From NCBI RefSeq assembly GCF_963576675.1, contig NC_088916.1:1751001-1815000 (forward strand): DNA of 64,000 nucleotides, given 5' to 3'. Shown one piece after another: positions 10,413 to 21,155 of this stretch. Within the stretch, counting starts at the first letter, position 1. Each line of letters opens with the position of its first letter. This stretch comes from Euphorbia lathyris (Eukaryota; Streptophyta; Magnoliopsida; Malpighiales; Euphorbiaceae). The position numbers and the translations under genes are program-made. The notes beneath the pieces are model-generated. The model did not search any database, had not been told where the DNA came from, and saw only the letters and a program-made list of their open reading frames with translations.

Positions 10413-12496
10413 TATTGGAAATTAGGCTCAGGTATAGCAGCGGAAATATAAATTTTTTAACCTATTTCTATTTAACCACAAGATCTGTTAACCGTTATTT
10501 CATATAAAGAAGGATAAGAAGAAATACCTTTTAGAAGTTCTATCTACCGTTGCAAACGAAGTGCCCACAACTTCAAAAGAGATAGAAATTGTCTACCAAT
10601 CTGTCCCTATCCGAAACAGACCTTCCAGACCTCCGAACGACAATCCCTTCAGTGGAAACGTGGAAGAATATGTCTAGAAGCTCCTGTCCAAAAATCGTGA
10701 CGATCCGACGGTTCAATCTCCGGGAATCCGCGAAATCGTGAACTGACCTGATGTAGGAGTAGTAAAACGAATTTATCCCTTTTGTTTGTTTTTCTTTTTC
10801 GAGTTCCCAAACACGAAATAAAACACGGGAAGATTAATTTAGTATAAACCGTTGAATAGCAACCAAAGTAGATTGCCTCTAACTAATCAACACAAGATCA
10901 AGGATAAAAGAAATAGATGAAAATTAATTGATCAAACGAAGCCGTAGAGAAATCTCGTCCTCGAACTAGGAGTGTCGAATTTTCTCTCTCTTGGACTAAG
11001 TGAATTTCGAAAATCACAAGTAGGGTATGGCTTGCTTAGATTTCGAAAATCTCAAGGGAAAGGGTATTTATAATCTCTTGTATCTAATCCCTAGTTAGAT
11101 AGAATTAGGTTACTGAATAGGAATTCCATTCGGAATAGAATTCCTAATTATTATCTCACTATATATCTAATATATTAAGGATAATAATAATAACCTTATT
11201 GGATAATAATAGGAGTATATTAATCTAATTAAAACTCCTAACTTAATTATCTCTTAATTAATTTAATTCATATTCCTAATCTAATTAGGATTAACAAAAT
11301 CAAATTAATTATTCATGTATATCACTACATGAATTTCGACCCCCTTATGTCCATGGGCCTTATTAGGCTCAATTGGGCTTCTATCAATTAATTAACATCT
11401 ATCTCTCTTTTAGGTTCCAAGTCTTATGTGTGATCCATTAGGTTCTTATTGCTTCTAGCCGTATGCAACGTTATTAAATTAATTTTCAGAGAATTATATT
11501 TAATCTTTTCATAATGGAATGATGTACAGAGTATATGATTAGCAAGTCCGTAATCATTCCCCTAGAGCTATAAGAAGACAGGTTGATTCTGTTGTTAACC
11601 TTTCCGTATTAGTTACAGTATAATTCGATCCTTTATCAACTACATCCTTGAACTGAATCTTATGACTATGGGTGATGTCAAGTCACATATAGCGAGACAT
11701 TCGTTTTACTTGTACAGGCCGAGTCAACTCAAAAAGATAGGTTAAGTGAAATCTGTATTTATTACTCTTAAGCTATCACCTTGCAAGGATTTAGAGCCGA
11801 GTCTTCCACAAGCGATCCATGGATGTATCTCCCATTTATCGGGAGTGATAAATGCTCAATCCAATATATAACGACTCCGCAATTACTTCCTGTGATACCC
11901 AACGTCTACTGTTCACACCTCAGAGTCATCTCTGTTAAGGATCGTGTTACACCAGAGTCAAAGCATCACATTCCGTAATCCAGAATACGAATTAATATTC
12001 CTTTGAGTCTAAAGATTAGTTATACCTATTAATACCAATGAGATGAACAGGTGACAAGGATGAATCTACCCATCCTGTTATCTCAAATCGGATCCCCAAT
12101 CCTAATGAACAACGTTTCATCGGATCTATGTAACTGTCCAGATATCTGTATATATGAAGCTTGTGAGATCAGCTTTCTGTCGGACAGAAGACATTGTTAC
12201 ATACAAGTCTCAACAGTGATATGTCAATCCCAAACATATCACTTGACTTGGGGTGGTTTTAAGTTTATCAGTTTACTATAAAGTTTTGTCTCACTTCATG
12301 CTTGTATGAACACTTTATAATCACTTTAAATAAACTTACGGATTTGCTTTTATTAGACTTTATTTAGTGCTTAAAAGGGATTGCCTTTATATAGTTATAA
12401 AACATATATCTCATTAAACAAATGATATAAAGAACAATTCATTTACATTAAGTTTGTATCCTAGAACAATTGTCTATAGGACACTAAACCCCAACA
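10413..12496 (-). repeat. Copia-1 5' LTR
   Basis: Pairs with 2784-4866. On the + strand it starts TATTGG where the other LTR has TGTTGG, so the terminal CA of this LTR in element orientation has mutated to TA. It ends CCCCAACA and is followed by the target duplication AGCTC. Confidence 0.93.
11065..11072 (-). promoter_or_regulatory. TATA box of Copia-1 5' LTR
   Basis: TATAAATA on the minus strand, at the same place as 3436-3443 in the other LTR. This is the copy that would drive the element. Confidence 0.55.
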
Positions 12497-12501
12497 AGCT
12501 C

Positions 12502-14329
12502 GCTCCCCTGCCAAGATCTCCGTGTCCTCTAAGGCAGCTTCATGTTCTTTAGCATCCGCCTCCATTTGTCTCTTCAATTTAAGGATCTCAGCATCCTTTA
12601 GAGCAATGGTGGACGCAACGTTCGCATTGGCAACGACGATCTCCTTCTCCAACCTTTCTATGGTTGCCTTATCCGCCACTCCTTGAAGGAGATCCACTTC
12701 CATGGCACGCATACGGGTGTATACCTATCAATGTAAAAACCCAATTCAAGTGAAAGAACGACAACAGACATCTCCCCAAAGGAGATCACTCTTTCATCCA
12801 AAAATGCAAAAGGATAGAAAGAACTTACCGTGAGAAGCTCCGTTTTTCCCATCTGAACATGGGCTGATCCTGGGATCTCGTTTTGACTCTTCCGCACCTC
12901 GCCTAATTGACCAAGAGCTTCGTCTAGGTCATTAATGACGGATTCATTCCTCAAAGATCCATTGTCACCATATTTAGCGGACCAGTAACCGCCTAGATCA
13001 GGCTTCACCATCTGCACAAGGATTGGAAAGTCAAAACTTAGATTCACAATATGGAGAAAAGAAACATTAAAACAACTTACCTGTTCTTTCTCCACAGTGG
13101 GCATCGTGGTTCTCATGGCATCCGCCATAAACTTTCGTCCGCCGGAAGTTGTAGGCTTCATCTTCTTCTGCAGAGGAAGATCAGCCATTGTATCAGCGGG
13201 ACGCTTCTCTGCACCCTTTTGGGATCTGCTGCTTGCCTCTTCTTTCGAGCCTCATCCTCCTTCAGTTTCTTGCGTATCTCTACAAGAGCGTGACTGGCCT
13301 TAGACAAACCCCTGACAAAAGAACCATAAAATAATCAAGGTTCAAGGAAAAAGAAAGTTACCTTCATCGAGGTCTGTAAACTTCACATAAGTGGTCTTGT
13401 TCCCTTCCTGGCGGATCAAGGGGATATCATTCATCATAAAGTCCAAGGCGTCGGCGTATGTCCAAGCCTCCGCCTTGACACTTTTCATGATATTCGCCAC
13501 TTCTTCATCACTATCTGTCAATATACGCATGTCTTCAGCCATATGTAAGGGTCTGGCACTCCAAACCGACGGAAAGCCTATAGACTCGCCCTCCCTTATC
13601 TTTACATAGAAGAACTTTTCATCCCAGAGGTGGACATGAGACATCTTGCCGCTAAATGGCGAGTAGGTTCCAAACTTAGCAAAGGTGTAAAAGGACTCGG
13701 CCTTTCGTTTCGTCGGTTTGTGAATAGTTCGGAAGACTCGAGGGTTACAAACTACCCCTAAATTTGAAGCTAAATAACAATCTAGAGCTACATCTAACCA
13801 GCCATTTGGATGCAGCTGGCTGACAGTGATGTCAAAGTAAGCTAAGATGTCCGCCATCATCTTAGGAAGAGGAAGCCGGAACCCTCTTTCTACGTGACAA
13901 CTGTGTACAGATAAATACCCCCTTGGCGGACAGGCGGGTCTCTGATGAGCTTCCGCCAACATAGTCTCATATTCTTTTATCCAAGGGAAGCGGTCCGCCA
14001 GATTCGCTAGATCCACGGCGCTCATACGAGAGGAAGTGGACTCCGCATGAGGCTGAAGAAGATGCCTCTATCCCCGAAAACCACCTAGAATCTATTACCG
14101 GAGCAAGACGAGCAACGGTGACGGGAAGGTTCCAAATCCTACCTGAACGAGTTCGACCGCTATTACACACCGAGTTACGCAACTCAGCTAAATCGCAACT
14201 AACAGTACCTTCGGAAGAATCAGAATTCTCCAAAGAGGAAGAAGTCCAGCTAACTACGGTTTCGGAAGAAGTGGTCAAATTAAAAAGTTCAAAAGTAGAC
14301 CCAGAAGATGAAGAAGAACTCCTAAACAT
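12502..14329 (-). pseudogene. Antisense extra gene (aORF) of Tat, exons 1 to 4, copy 1
   Basis: Minus-strand gene starting MFRSSSSSSG at 14329. Around 13700-13900 it contains a domain like the 'putative gypsy type transposon' family (Transposase_28): GFRLPLPKMMADILAYF and SQLHPNGWLDVALDCYL. A helical, probably coiled-coil C-terminal part (ATIERLEKEIVVANANVAS) is cut off by Copia-1. Relative to copy 2 it lacks 20 bases near 14053, between two copies of ACGAGGC, which shifts the frame. It also lacks one A in the AAAAGGG run near 13222. The introns seen in copy 2 (GTAAGT donors) are conserved. The biochemical role is unknown. Confidence 0.75.
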
Positions 14330-14610
14330 TCAGCAATCAAAGCAAAAATTCACTTACATGAGAGTTAAAAGCTTTGAAAGATTCTGAACTCCGAGAGACT
14401 CTGGGCAAAAACTCAAAGGAAAATGGAAGAGGAATGCAAATGGAGTGGAAAGAGAAAGAGAGGAAGGAAGAAGACGTTTTCTCTTTCCTCGAGTGGCGCG
14501 CTTACGACACGTGTCACCCATCGATTGGCATCAAACAGAGTGACCATTAATGCAAGTCATCATGACGGCGCGCAAAGAAGCTCAAAAGCCCTAAAGGACT
14601 TTAAAGGAAC

Positions 14611-14624
14611 TTTAGGGGGGCTTC
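14611..14624 (+). other. Tat polypurine tract, copy 1
   Basis: TTTAGGGGGGCTTC lies directly before the LTR at 14625; copy 2 has TTTAGAGGGGCTTC at 35373. Its presence left of an LTR that also has a primer site on its right shows that this LTR ends one element and begins the next. Confidence 0.75.
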
Positions 14625-14903
14625 TGATAACATTGGGATATTATCCAAAGGATCAAAGGAGATATTCGCCTAGAACGGCCACGTATTGATCACCTGATAC
14701 CGAGATGTGATGGCGTATCAGGCAAGGAGATCAAACAGGCGGATCACCAAGACTTCGCCACAAGAGATCCGCAGTCATGTCTATGTGGCGATCCACCATA
14801 ACCTCTCAATCCGCCAGCGGAACAGCTGAGCCGATCCCGCAATAAAGACCATTAATGAGCTATTAATAAGCTAACGAGCATACTTAAAGGAAACTAGTAA
14901 CCG

Positions 14904-14924
14904 CCATTAATGAAGCATTAATGG
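14904..14924. promoter_or_regulatory. Perfect dyad upstream of the Tat LTR TATA box
   Basis: Arms CCATTAATG and CATTAATGG separated by AAG, ending 36 bases before the TATA box. It is conserved without change at 35666-35686. The half site ACCATTAATG recurs in the LTR (near 14850) and upstream of the antisense gene (near 14544). A homeodomain-type binding site is possible from the TAAT core. Confidence 0.5.
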
Positions 14925-14960
14925 AGACTTTCTAGTTACTAAAGGTTACAACTTCATGAC

Positions 14961-14968
14961 TATATATA
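14961..14968 (+). promoter_or_regulatory. TATA box of Tat LTR (copy 2 promoter)
   Basis: TATATATA in GACTATATATAGC, conserved at 35723-35730 in the other LTR. About 180 bases of R/U5 follow before the primer site. Confidence 0.65.
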
Positions 14969-15146
14969 GCTTGCATCTCAAGCTATCAAGGTACACATTC
15001 ATACAATCTTAGAAACTCTACTTTGTCAATTCAGTTTGCTCTTTCATACTTTATACTGACTTTGGCATCGGAGCTTCCCCCCGTCGAACCCAACGACGCC
15101 CCCACAGGGACGGAAGATAATCGGAAATTCTCCACAAGTCATCAAT

Positions 15147-15164
15147 TGGTGCGGTGAAGGTGGA
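15147..15164 (+). other. Tat primer binding site, probably tRNA-Phe type
   Basis: TGGTGCGGTGAAGGTGGA begins two bases after the LTR. Its complement ends CACCGCACCA, which fits the 3' end of plant tRNA-Phe as I remember it, with about two mismatches further in. The assignment to tRNA-Phe is inference; the position as a primer site is clear. Confidence 0.6.
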
Positions 15165-15205
15165 CCCTTAGCCAAATAAAAAGGTTTTTTCGTTCACAAT
15201 AAGAC

Positions 15206-15850
15206 ATGACGAATGGAGAGCAGATTCCCTCTTCGGGGATTGAAACACCGTTGGTAACACCATCAAGCCAACCTGTAACTAACGCTGGTCGCGTTGATAC
15301 AAATGCTCCTATGACGCATGGCGAAAGGAGTATGTCGCCAGATTCATTCATCGAAACATGTGCAGGATCCATAAGAAGAGAGTTTGGAATTGAGATGGAG
15401 AACCGCCTAAGGTCGTTCATGATAATTCCAGAGCTTCGGCGCACGGCACCTACAACATCTCAATGGCCACAGGCAGCTATAGGATCAAACGCCCATGATT
15501 CTTCATTCTTCCAAATTCAACCTACGGATTCCATGGTAGTTACTACCGTCGCAGCTGGTAACCCACCACTCAATCGACAACTATTTTCTGATGGAGCGGA
15601 AGGGAGTCGAAGGAATGACCAAACTCTCCCGGGGAGACCAGTGAACCATGGGGTGAATTTGGCGGATCAAGTGTCCCAAGTCGCCCGCGGTCAAATCTCC
15701 CAGAAGGCGGATCAGAAGGTCGAAGACACAAAAAGCGGAGAAAGGGGAAAAGCAGGCGATCAGAGTCAACTTCGCCTCCGAGATAGAGATCCTCCCGCCG
15801 GGGTAGATCACCCCCATCCTCCGGTCATAGACAAAGTAAGAGGCCAGTAG
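15206..15850 (+). pseudogene. Tat gag N-terminal region, copy 2
   Basis: Open frame of 214 codons starting MTNGEQIPSSG, 42 bases after the primer site. It is polar and Ser/Thr/Pro-rich, as in the N-terminal part of Tat Gag before the conserved core. It ends at a stop at 15848-15850, and the conserved gag core continues in a different frame from about 16100. The region between (15850-16100) is rich in CCTCCG and TAGATC phrases and looks like an eroded Arg/Ser-rich linker. Confidence 0.7.
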
Positions 15851-16119
15851 AGACACCTTGTCTGGATAGGCCACCACCACCACCGAACTAAGGGGAGGAT
15901 AGACACGCTCCTCCGGGAGAACATGGAGGTGATGATAGACAAGCCCCTCCTGAGGGACATGGCGGCGGAGGTGGGCGTTCGCCATCAGATCCGTCGTCCG
16001 GCTCAAGCTCCTCATCTTCTCCAAGTAGATCTCCCCATAGGAGACCTCCGAGTAGATCTCCACATAGGGGACGCCCCAGGGCGGGTCCGGAAAATTTTGA
16101 TGATCACGTTAGAGCTGCG

Positions 16120-16794
16120 GTGCTCCACATAAATGAAGAGAATGCGAGGCATAATCCATTCACCAATCGTGATTCGCCCTTTACAGCATGGATCGAAGCT
16201 GATGAAACAGACAGGCATTTCAAAATACCTAACATCCCGGTTTACATGGGTGCAGACAACCCTGAGGCCCATGCCAGAAAGTACCAAATGTTGCTCAGCC
16301 TTAACCGTGCAAGTGAGGCGGTATTATGCCAGATGTTTATCACCACATTAGGAGGCCCCGCTTATGATTGGTTCCAATCTTTACCTCCCGGATCGATAGA
16401 CAGCTGGGATTAGTTGAGTAGGGAGTTTTGTGCTAAATTCGGCGGATGTATCCCTCCAGTGGTCAAGTCACGGAAGCTTTTTGAATTGAAGCAGAAGACG
16501 AATGAACCACTTCGAGAATATGTAGACAATTTCAACAAATTGTGTACACGAATTGTCGATGTGGATGTCTCCATGGCAGTGGAAGCTCTAGTGAAAAAAA
16601 CCACGTGTAAAAGCTTGCAGGAAGATTTAATTCGGAAGAAGCCCAGAGATATGGCAGAATTAATTGAACGCTGCAAGGACTTCATGGAGGTGGATGATAT
16701 CCGCAGAGAGTCATTGTCTCCGCCCAAAAAGGACAAAGGCGAATCTCGCCATCGGGATAAGGAGAAAGACAAGCACCCGGATTCGTCCTCTTGA
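16120..16794 (+). pseudogene. Tat gag core (retrotransposon gag domain), copy 2
   Basis: The structural core of Gag, which would form the virus-like particle. It reads SPFTAWIEADETDRHFKIP, then VYMGADNPEAHARKYQ, LGGPAYDWFQSLPPGSIDSW and LREYVDNFNKLC, a good match in order to the retrotransposon gag domain. A TAG at 16411-16413 (SIDSWD*LSREFCAKFG) breaks it once within the frame. A second stop at 16792 and a change of frame lead to the zinc-binding part at 16878. Confidence 0.85.
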
Positions 16795-16877
16795 AGTCGG
16801 CGAAGGGGCTCTAAGAACAAATCGGCATTCGTGTCATCATTTACGCCACTCAATGCCTCTAAAAGCGAAGTGCTAAT

Positions 16878-17705
16878 GTGGATAGAGAACAGCCAGCACA
16901 AGCGGAGCATTTCATACCCCGAACCAAAAGGGGGGAGTTCACCAACACCGGGAAAAATCCCAAAAATTATTGCAAATACCATAGGAAGAATGGGCATGAC
17001 ACGGACGCATGCTGGGAGTTAGCCAGAGAGATAGAAAGGCTTATCGAAAGGGGAAAGTTGGACAAGTTCGTCCAAAATGATAGCAAGAAGGGAGATGGTG
17101 ACAGATCCAGGGATGATCAAAAAAAGAAGGCAAAAGGGACCATCAATGTCATAGCAGGCGGACCTGGATACCAACCTGTGTTGAAAAAGGCAAAAACCAC
17201 TGCTCTAGATAGGGCATCACTTAATCGCCCTTTTGCAGACGCCGGCTCGGAGATCTCTCCTCATGCAGACGCCCTGGTCATTACTATGATGGTGGAAGGC
17301 TGGGAGATGAAAAGAGTGATGATTGACACTGGAAGTTCATGCAATGTCATCACAAGAGGAGCATTCGCCAAACTTATGGTCGACCCAATCCAAGTGGAAA
17401 CCACCATAATGGACATCCTTGGAGTAATAGGGCACACCATCCAAACAAAGGGCCAGGTAACATTAGATTGTGAGTTAGCAGATGAAGATCAAATTTGGAA
17501 AGAAGATCTGGAATTCTCCATCCTAGATGGCCAGTTAGCTTACAATATCATCATTGGGCGACCCTTTATCTCCGAAGCCGCAGCTCTCATCTCCATACGC
17601 CACTTAACTATTTACATCCCCACGACCAAAGGAGGTGTGATGATCCGAGGAAACCAAAAGGTGGCTCAGGAGACGTATTCGGCATCTTTGATGATTCGCC
17701 CGTAG
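16878..17705 (+). pseudogene. Tat gag zinc-binding region and protease, copy 2
   Basis: 275 codons in one frame. The Tat-type zinc site appears as YCKYHRKNGHDTDACWE near residue 30. The aspartic protease has the active-site loop VMIDTGSSCNVI near residue 150, and the flap and C-terminal part LAYNIIIGRPF near 225. The protease would cleave Gag-Pol. A TAG at 17703-17705 interrupts the frame, which then runs on into the RT region (EEELVTMALGEIEMY). Confidence 0.87.
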
Positions 17706-17738
17706 TCTAAAGATGAAGACGAGGAAGAACTTGTCACA

Positions 17739-18172
17739 ATGGCCTTGGGTGAAATAGAGATGTACCTTATGGCGGATGAAAAACAGGCGCGGATGGCTAA
17801 AGGGTTAAAAGGAGAGAAAAAGGAAGCTATTACAAAGGTTCTCCATAAATCAGAAGATGTTTTTGCGTGGAAAGATGAGATTCTTCCAGGGATTAGTCCA
17901 GATGTGATCACTGACAAACTCAACATCGACAAGGACGCGGTACCGGTGGCACAAAAATGGAGAAACCATGACCCTGAGAGATAGAAGGTGATAGAAGAGG
18001 AGATCACCAAGCTCAAACGGGCGGATGCCATCGAAGAGGTACTTTATACACAGTGGCTGGCGAATGTGGTTCTAGTCAAAAAGCAGGCGGATCATACCGC
18101 ATGTGTATTGACTTCACAGATCTCAACAAAGCTTGCCCCAAAGACAACTACCCCCTACCGTGTATTGTTATC
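17739..18172 (+). pseudogene. Tat reverse transcriptase N-terminal part, copy 2 (left of Athila-1)
   Basis: It holds DVFAWKDEILPGISPDVI, the lead-in typical of gypsy RT, then EEITKLKRADAIEEV and WLANVVLVKK. A one-base loss near 18088 shifts the frame; the other frame then reads MCIDFTDLNKACPKDNYPLP. A TAG at 17982-17984 is a further stop. The reading frame resumes exactly at 29463 once Athila-1 and one 5-base target copy are removed. Confidence 0.88.
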
Positions 18173-19748
18173 TGTTGAGCGATTTCCGCAAGTGCACGGT
18201 TTCGCTTGTAGTAATAAAAATATCGATCCCACAGAGATACGTTTTTTAACGAAAAACTTATTTTTGAATCTTTAATTTCGAACTTGTTAGATTTATAAAA
18301 TGTAAATAAAAAGTGAAAATTGGATTAATTGAATTTAGGAAATTTATTTGATTGAATTTGAAAACTTTGAGTATTTGAAAATGCTGGAATAAGATTATAT
18401 ATTTAGAATAAATCGATTGTTAGAAAGATCTTCTGATTTTAAGGATGAATTTTACAAAACAGGAACATTTAGAACTTATTAGAAAAAGGAATGAATCTGT
18501 TCATTTGCATTAAGCAAAGAAAACAACTTAAACTTTGTATTATTATGATGATGAAACAAATGACGGAACCTCTAATTAATTGGCCTTGAACGCGACAAAA
18601 CCCTTTCGGGATAGTTGCCCTTACTCAAATTAACACTCTTTCGAGATGATAATTTGCCTAAGTGTTCAACAAAGTTTCCTTGTAATGATTTTGAATTCAA
18701 GTGCATATTAATGAAAACACCAGCCTCACTTATATTGGATTGGTTACCATAAGTGCTGCATAACGATTTGTCGAATAGAACAGACTTTATTAGATGAAAT
18801 GTAAATTGATACAAGTTTACAGAGAATAAGGAGCATCGAGTTCTTCGAGGGCGTGCAAGTGAAGGGCTTGATCGGTTCCGCTTCCTTGGGTTTCCTTAGG
18901 AGGTTGTCAGGCTCGGGGGCGAACACTTTACTCAATCTTCTCGCTGTAACTTCGTAATAGGGATTCGGTCGGCCACTACCATGATGCAAACTAAAACTGG
19001 AACAATGTCTAAACGCTACTGAGTTGTAATTAAACTATAAACAATATGTGTACCTCATCTTGTTTTGTACAGAATCTAATTTCTAACTCTCGAAATGTTT
19101 TTACTTAGAACTTCGACATAAGTTCTATGCTCTGATTTCTATATCTATATTATAGCATTTCATTATCAACACTTTTTCTCAACATCAACTCTTTATTTAT
19201 AGATGTTGAAGGGTTGTGTTTGAAGTGATGTATCCGTTGGTTAAGAGTCGTGTCTATTGTGAAGAATCATGTCCGTTGTGAAAGGACGTCTTTGTCCACT
19301 TGAACGAACGCGTTTCTTGGATTTTCAGCATGTGTTAAATGCTCTTGGTGAATTTCTGCACTTACCGAGGATAGTAATCCGCGGCCGTGAATGACGTAGC
19401 ACTGAGCTGAGCGACGGACGAAGGGGAGAATTGGTTGCACCGCGCGTGTCACGGCCGCGGGTCTGGGATCCACTATCGTGGCCCGGCAGGTTTTCTTACT
19501 TCTTGCTTTCGTTCTTGTCCTCGACTTGGCGCTTTCGATTTACGTCGTCTTTGACTCCTTTTGAAGGGTTTTCCTTCTGTTTTTGATCCTTTTTCGTTCC
19601 TATTTGGATTTTACCAAATATTCAAGTACCTTGCAAGAAAGAAAGATATTCGAAAGTAAAAGTAATCTAAACAGATATAAATAACACAAATTCGTAATAA
19701 AAATGATGTAAATGTTAATGATATTTTAGGTATATTTTGGGCTTAACA
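18173..19748 (-). repeat. Athila-1 3' LTR
   Basis: Starts TGTTGAGCG and ends GCTTAACA on the + strand, matching 27881-29457. It contains the TATA box at 19194-19201 and degenerate GC-rich dyads at 19377-19392 and about 19441-19490. Several CG sites intact in the other LTR are CA or TG here. Confidence 0.95.
19194..19201 (-). promoter_or_regulatory. TATA box of Athila-1 3' LTR
   Basis: TATAAATA on the minus strand, equivalent to 28902-28909 in the 5' LTR. Confidence 0.6.
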
Positions 19749-19762
19749 AATCTCCACACTTA
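19749..19762 (-). other. Athila-1 polypurine tract
   Basis: Minus strand TAAGTGTGGAGATT immediately before the 3' LTR. A second, longer purine run AAGTGTGGGAGGAG lies on the minus strand near 20945-20960 and may be a duplicate or a remnant. Confidence 0.65.
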
Positions 19763-21155
19763 ATCTTTTGCTAGTCCCGAGCAAAATTTCACTGAATTTA
19801 TTCCTTAACTAATCTCTTTATAAAAATAAAACATATATCTTTGTGTTTACCTTTTAAATTAGTTAAGCTGAAAAGACTAACTTCACATGGCAAATTTATA
19901 CGCAAAATATCAAACTAACTTAGTATAAATACGATATATCATTCGTCTTGTATTTCAATTTTTAAATTGAAGTATTCGGGACGATCTAAGCACGCATGTT
20001 ATTGAGTTTTCCATCTCAAGGCATTTCAAAGCACCAAATTTCCTTTCCCAAACTTGAATTATTATATATGAGTATTAAGTTTAATTTATTTGCTTAGTTA
20101 CGCCCGTGATAAGGGTGGTCTCGATCGTAACTTTATATGCATTTGTTTTGTGTTCGCTTAAGAGGTACATGGGTGGACGCAATCGTTACTTTAAACTTTA
20201 AACACGCTTAATTTTTTCTTATTTAAACGTTCCTTCCATACCTCGATCGTGATAAGGGTGGTCGCAACCGTGGCCAAAAGTACGCTTTACTTATTAATTT
20301 CTTCCCTTTCATACCTCGACTGTGATAAGGTTGGTCTCAATCGTGGCCAAAAGTTAAGAATACGATTTATTGATTAATTAATATGAATTGGGAAAAAGAA
20401 AGTTAGCACATTCATCCTATATTGACTTAAAATTCAACATGTATTATGGCTAAAGTTTCCTTAAAAACTTCAATTGGTGTTAATGTAAGACAAAATCAAA
20501 ACCGAGCTAAAAATTGTTAGTTCAATTTAATGCCTATAAACCTAATTGAAAATTTAAAATAAGATTTATTGTATCATGAATTTCATGATATGAAATAGAG
20601 ATTAAAAATAAAGAATTTTTACTTAAATACATTCACGCGAGACAATTTTACTTAAAATCGTGTCGAAGATTTGTGAAAAATATTTTGAAAAATATTACCG
20701 GTATAGAAATATTTATTTCTATCGATAATGATAACCTAAAAATAATCATAAAAGATGTATAACTTATGATTAATTTGATAAATGTAAAAAATGATATTTC
20801 ATAAAAAATGTTAAGTTTTTGTCATTTGTTGCAATATAGTTAAAAAGTGTTGCAATATATATCTTGCTTTTATAGTTTAAAAAAAACAAGTGATGCATAC
20901 ATTCATTCATTCATTTGTTTGCATAAAATGATATATGTAAATATCTCCTCCCACACTTAAATTGGACCATGTCCTCATGGGGGCAAAAATGGAGATAAAA
21001 CACTAAAGATAAAACAAATGGAAATAAACGAAAGATATAGCAAAAACATTCATCATAAAAGTAAAGTGAAATTGGAAATTGTACGAAACATAATAAATAT
21101 AAAAATGTACGAAACTGAAATTGAAATAAGATAAGATAAAAATAAAAGATAAAAC
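19763..21155 (-). other. Athila-1 3' non-coding region
   Basis: About 1.4 kb without a gene. It contains the degenerate repeat at 20101-20346 and a very A+T-rich stretch (20400-21050). Confidence 0.6.
20101..20346. repeat. Four degenerate repeats of about 30 bases in Athila-1
   Basis: Units begin near 20101, 20161, 20241 and 20314. They share the pattern (CC)GTGATAAGGGTGGTC followed by an AATCGT or ACCGTGG block. Spacing is 60-80 bases. The units are imperfect and the function is unknown. Confidence 0.6.

Larger units (their letters stand above)
2784..12496 (-). mobile_element. Copia-1: complete Ty1/copia retrotransposon, inactive
   Basis: Two LTRs of 2083 and 2084 bases flank an internal region with a tRNA-iMet-type primer site, one gag-pol frame and a polypurine tract. 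The direct 5-base target duplication AGCTC (2779-2783 and 12497-12501) is perfect. Copy 2 of the host Tat element carries the uninterrupted site (TAAGCTCGCTCCCC near 33267). Gag-pol reads in a single frame from 8795 to 4881 but has six nonsense codons and no frameshift. The LTRs differ at scattered positions, so the insertion is not very recent. Confidence 0.95.
1..15144 (+). mobile_element. Tat-lineage Ty3/gypsy retrotransposon, copy 1 (3' part; left end outside window)
   Basis: The window opens inside pol. In order it shows the second RNase H domain, integrase, a non-coding stretch, a minus-strand extra gene, a polypurine tract and an LTR at 14625-15144. The archaeal-type extra RNase H and the antisense gene after pol are known hallmarks of the Tat lineage. 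It is about 97% alike, by eye, to copy 2 over pol (compare 5-1765 with 30494-32253). Copia-1 (2784-12496) is inserted in its antisense gene. Its LTR at 14625 also serves as the 5' LTR of copy 2. Confidence 0.88.
14625..15144 (+). repeat. Shared middle LTR of the Tat tandem
   Basis: 520 bases, starting TGATAACATT and ending AAGTCATCA. It matches the 520-base LTR at 35387-35906 with roughly 16 differences by eye. A polypurine tract lies on its left and a primer site on its right. Confidence 0.93.

Noticed and set aside
14625..15144. Middle Tat LTR as a solo LTR or as two unrelated neighbouring elements
   Set aside because: A polypurine tract directly left and a primer site directly right of the same LTR, with matching internal regions on both sides, fit a shared LTR.
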